DNA from: Candidatus Latescibacterota bacterium
Lineage (GTDB): Bacteria > Latescibacterota > UBA2968 > GCA-2709665
Assembly (NCBI GenBank): GCA_012271065.1
Contig: JAAXHE010000071.1
Location: forward strand, 1-35,460
Direction of reading: 5' to 3'
DNA: 35,460 nucleotides
Of this stretch, positions 33,452 through 35,460 are shown in pieces; position 1 is the first letter of the stretch; each line of letters begins with the position of its first letter. The position numbers and the translations under genes are program-made. The notes under the pieces are model-generated. The model had not been told where the DNA came from. It was given only the letters and a program-made list of their open reading frames with translations, and made no database searches.

Positions 33452-33577
33452 GGGTAGAGGTGAGAGGGTAGACGGGAGAAGAAATCCTTGCCAGTTACGT
33501 TATTCTTTCTTGCCTCCGGCACGACAAGAAACCTCTCAAGGCAGGAAATCTCTACCCTCTCCCGTCTTGCGTCTAAC
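33452..33577. repeat. palindromic intergenic repeat element, copy 2
   Basis: Homologous to the element at 5619-5795. GAGAGGGTAGA (33462-33472) pairs with TCTACCCTCTC (33551-33561), and the overlapping AGACGGGAGA (33470-33479) pairs with TCTCCCGTCT (33558-33567), so two alternative stems are possible. Between them is TTCTTG/CAAGAA. A run of seven T follows at 33581-33587, so this copy may double as the serA terminator. Confidence 0.7.
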
Positions 33578-33599
33578 CGCTTTTTTTAGGAGATAGATC

Positions 33600-34880
33600 A
33601 TGTCCGTGCGCGTAGTGCTCGGGGCCCAGTGGGGAGATGAAGGCAAGGCCAAGGTGGTGGACTATATGACGGCGGACTCGGACGTCGTGGTGCGTTTCCA
33701 GGGAGGCGCCAACGCCGGGCACACCATCAAGGCCGGCGATCTGGAGTTCGTGTTTCATCTCATTCCCGCCGGGATCGTGCATCCCGACAAGACCTGCGTG
33801 ATAGGCAACGGTGTGGTAATGGACCCGGAGGCGCTGTTCCTCGAGGTGGAGGAACTGGAGTCGAAGGGCGTCTCCATCGCGAACCGGCTGTTTGTCAGTC
33901 CGAATACCCACCTGGTCATGCCATATCACAAACGCGTCGAACAGGCCAGCGAGGAAAGGGACGGGGCGGACGCGATCGGGACCACGCTGCGGGGCATCGG
34001 GCCGTGCTACCAGGACAAGGTCAACCGCTCTTCCGGCATTCGCGTTGGAGACCTGTACGACACGGACGCGCTGCCTGCCAAAGTGCGGGAGAACGTCCGG
34101 CAGAAAAACGAGATACTCGAAAGCGTGTACGGCCAGGATGGGCTGGACGCAACGCCGATTATCGAGGCCTATACGGCGTTCGGCGAACGCCTGGCGCCAT
34201 TCGTCACCGATACCTCCGTGTACCTGAACGATATGATCGACTCGGGCAAGGACGTTTTGTTCGAGGGCTCCCAGGGCACGTTGCTGGATATCGATCACGG
34301 GACGTATCCTTTTGTGACGTCTTCGAATACGACGGCGGGCGGCGCGTGTACCGGCGCGGGTATCGGACCCACCCGGATTTCCGAGGTCGTGGGGGTGGTG
34401 AAAGCGTATACGACGCGAGTGGGTAACGGACCCTTTCCAACCGAACTTACCGGCGCCATGGGTGACCGGATCCGGGAAATCGGACACGAATACGGGGCGA
34501 CCACGGGCCGGCCGAGGCGGTGCGGCTGGCTGGACGCCGTGATCCTCAGGTTTGCCGCGCGTGTGAACGGGCTGTCTGGTATCGCGGTAACCCGGCTGGA
34601 CATACTGGATCCCCTGGACGAGATCCGGATCTGCACGCACTATACATGTCTTGGAAAGCGGCTGGAACACTTCCCGAGCGACGTGAAGGTACTGGCGGAA
34701 TGTGAGCCCGTGTACGAGACGATGGCGGGTTGGCGGACCCCCACCAGCGATGCGAGGCGGATGGAGGAACTTCCTGATAACGCCAGGCGGTACCTGGACA
34801 GAATTCAGGAGTTGAGCCGCACGCCCATTGCCATGGTGTCGGTAGGACCGGACCGCAAGGAGACGATTGTGGTGGATTGA
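33600..34880 (+). CDS. purA: adenylosuccinate synthetase (426 aa)
   Basis: Converts IMP, aspartate and GTP to adenylosuccinate in AMP synthesis. GAQWGDEGK (8-16) includes catalytic D13 and K16, and NAGHT contains H41, both at the same positions as in E. coli PurA. GIGPCYQDKVNR and GATTGRPRRCGW are the further signatures. One oddity is GDEGKAK, where GDEGKGK is usual. Length is normal. AGGAG (33588-33592) lies 7 bases before the ATG. It is separated from serA by the repeat element, so it may be transcribed separately, though I see no clear promoter. Confidence 0.96.
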   Translation: MSVRVVLGAQWGDEGKAKVVDYMTADSDVVVRFQGGANAGHTIKAGDLEFVFHLIPAGIVHPDKTCVIGNGVVMDPEALFLEVEELESKGVSIANRLFVSPNTHLVMPYHKRVEQASEERDGADAIGTTLRGIGPCYQDKVNRSSGIRVGDLYDTDALPAKVRENVRQKNEILESVYGQDGLDATPIIEAYTAFGERLAPFVTDTSVYLNDMIDSGKDVLFEGSQGTLLDIDHGTYPFVTSSNTTAGGACTGAGIGPTRISEVVGVVKAYTTRVGNGPFPTELTGAMGDRIREIGHEYGATTGRPRRCGWLDAVILRFAARVNGLSGIAVTRLDILDPLDEIRICTHYTCLGKRLEHFPSDVKVLAECEPVYETMAGWRTPTSDARRMEELPDNARRYLDRIQELSRTPIAMVSVGPDRKETIVVD

Positions 34881-34928
34881 ATGGGCACTTATCCCGCATG
34901 GATGAAGCAGGATGAATCGAAATTGCTA

Positions 34929-34957
34929 TTGACTTTCGGTCTGAGTACCACTATATT
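34929..34957 (+). promoter_or_regulatory. sigma70-type promoter facing the right end
   Basis: TTGACT (34929-34934), exactly 17 bases, TATATT (34952-34957). The predicted start is near 34964. No open reading frame with a start and ribosome site follows, which points to a non-coding transcript. Confidence 0.6.
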
Positions 34958-35261
34958 TGCAGCGCGTAAATATAGCCGCTGTCGATAATGCAGCTATAGA
35001 TTTGTTGAATTCAGGACGTTTTCGACCATTGCAAAAAGCTAATCTGGCAATCTTGAAGTACTCGTTTTGCGAGATGGCCGATTTTATATAGGGAGTTGAT
35101 TATCCCTGTTGGTTGCAATGGGCTCAACAGGCCTATCCATAGCTCAGACTGACAAGACTCTTGCGGAGACAGGCTACAAGAGCACAAGTCGTATAAAAAC
35201 AATACCCCCCCGAGAAATCTAGAGGGGAAAGTAACTGAAGAAAAGAAGAGCGTTAACAGGC

Positions 35262-35296
35262 AGTCCAGCAAAGCTTTCAGAATCTTTGGACTTTTT
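35262..35296 (+). terminator. first terminator-like hairpin of the candidate RNA
   Basis: AGTC (35262-35265) and CAAAG (35269-35273) pair with CTTTG (35284-35288) and GACT (35289-35292), with a 3-base bulge, followed by five T (35292-35296). Confidence 0.45.
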
Positions 35297-35314
35297 GTGT
35301 ATCGTGGGAGATTT

Positions 35315-35341
35315 GCCACTCGCATTGCGGGTGGCTTTTTT
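35315..35341 (+). terminator. strong rho-independent terminator
   Basis: GCCACTCGC (35315-35323), loop ATT, GCGGGTGGC (35327-35335): nine pairs with one G:U, then six T. From here to 35460 I see only AT-rich sequence with small inverted repeats, for example TTCGATT/AATCGAA at 35396-35423, and no gene. Confidence 0.8.
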
Positions 35342-35460
35342 ATTTCTACTTGATGATCGCCGGGTGTGGATTTACACAATAACGCTGAATTCGTGTTCGA
35401 TTCGCCGCAATTCAACAATCGAATAGCTAAAGGGATTAGAGTCTTTCAGTAAGCCTTCAA

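Larger units (their letters stand above)
34964..35341 (+). ncRNA. candidate structured non-coding RNA (about 330-380 nt)
   Basis: This AT-rich stretch after purA is bounded by a good promoter and two terminator-like hairpins. Between them are several perfect stems: CTCG/CGAG (35061-35073), AGGGA/TCCCT (35090-35107), CTGTTG/CAACAG (35106-35130) and CTCTTG/CAAGAG (35158-35182) extended by GAC/GTC (35151-35190) across an internal loop, plus a CCCC/GGGG pairing near 35205-35226. It does not match what I know of RNase P RNA (no GAGGAAAGUCC core), tmRNA (no tRNA-like ends), 6S or SRP RNA. A minus-strand reading frame overlaps it but runs through the terminators and looks like chance. Confidence 0.4.

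Noticed and set aside
35394..35412. GTTCGATTC resembling a tRNA T-loop
   Set aside because: No five-pair T-stem, acceptor stem or anticodon arm could be built around it.
35011..35418. 135-codon minus-strand frame at the right end
   Set aside because: It reads through both terminator hairpins and has no ribosome site or recognisable family; probably chance in AT-rich DNA.
1..35460. CRISPR arrays, insertion-sequence transposases, phage genes, toxin-antitoxin pairs
   Set aside because: No regularly spaced repeats and no recognisable proteins of these classes were seen on either strand.

Overview
The window looks like a piece of chromosome from an uncultivated, GC-rich bacterium. The combination of heparinase II/III-like proteins, Gfo/Idh/MocA oxidoreductases, a mandelate-racemase-family protein, FG-GAP repeats and short dispersed repeats resembles genomes of Latescibacterota, Poribacteria and related FCB-type candidate phyla. 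That placement is inference from gene content only; no rRNA or tRNA gene was recognised.

Layout. (1) Positions 1-571 are AT-richer, with a possible gene fragment at the left edge and a hairpin-rich leader ending in an intrinsic terminator. (2) Positions 572-24229 hold a catabolic island of thirteen genes. A plus-strand operon (572-5610) encodes one heparinase-like protein and two Gfo/Idh/MocA-type proteins. A minus-strand block (14559-5825) encodes a xylose-isomerase-like TIM barrel, a heparinase-like protein fused to an FG-GAP propeller, a mandelate-racemase-family protein and a second heparinase-like protein with a zinc ribbon. A plus-strand pair (14700-16924) encodes a TIM-barrel glycosidase-like protein and an HD-domain protein. 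A minus-strand operon (23223-17008) encodes an acetamidase/formamidase, a further heparinase-like lyase and two paralogues of the glycosidase-like protein. Divergent from it is an amidohydrolase (23450-24229). (3) Positions 24248-26379 hold a radical SAM gene with its own promoter and terminator; it resembles the tetraether/membrane-spanning lipid synthase (Tes) family. (4) Positions 26492-34880 are a housekeeping stretch: tig-clpP-clpX, engB overlapping a class V aminotransferase, serA and purA. (5) Positions 34881-35460 have no convincing gene but hold a good promoter, many hairpins and two terminators, a candidate structured non-coding RNA.

How it may work together (inference): four heparinase-like proteins would eliminate uronate-containing oligosaccharides, the three TIM-barrel paralogues could cut or bind related glycans, and the oxidoreductases, racemase-family protein, isomerase, amidase and amidohydrolase would process the sugars and their N- or C1-substituents. 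No gene in the island has a visible signal peptide, and no transporter, sulfatase, SusCD pair or regulator is present, so uptake must be encoded elsewhere and much of the chemistry may be cytoplasmic.

Several kinds of intergenic repeat are present: a palindromic element in two copies 28 kb apart (5619-5795 and 33452-33577), a CTTCGACAAGCTCAG-type repeat (13662-13750), and a GCTGACGGCTGA-type composite (31700-31850).
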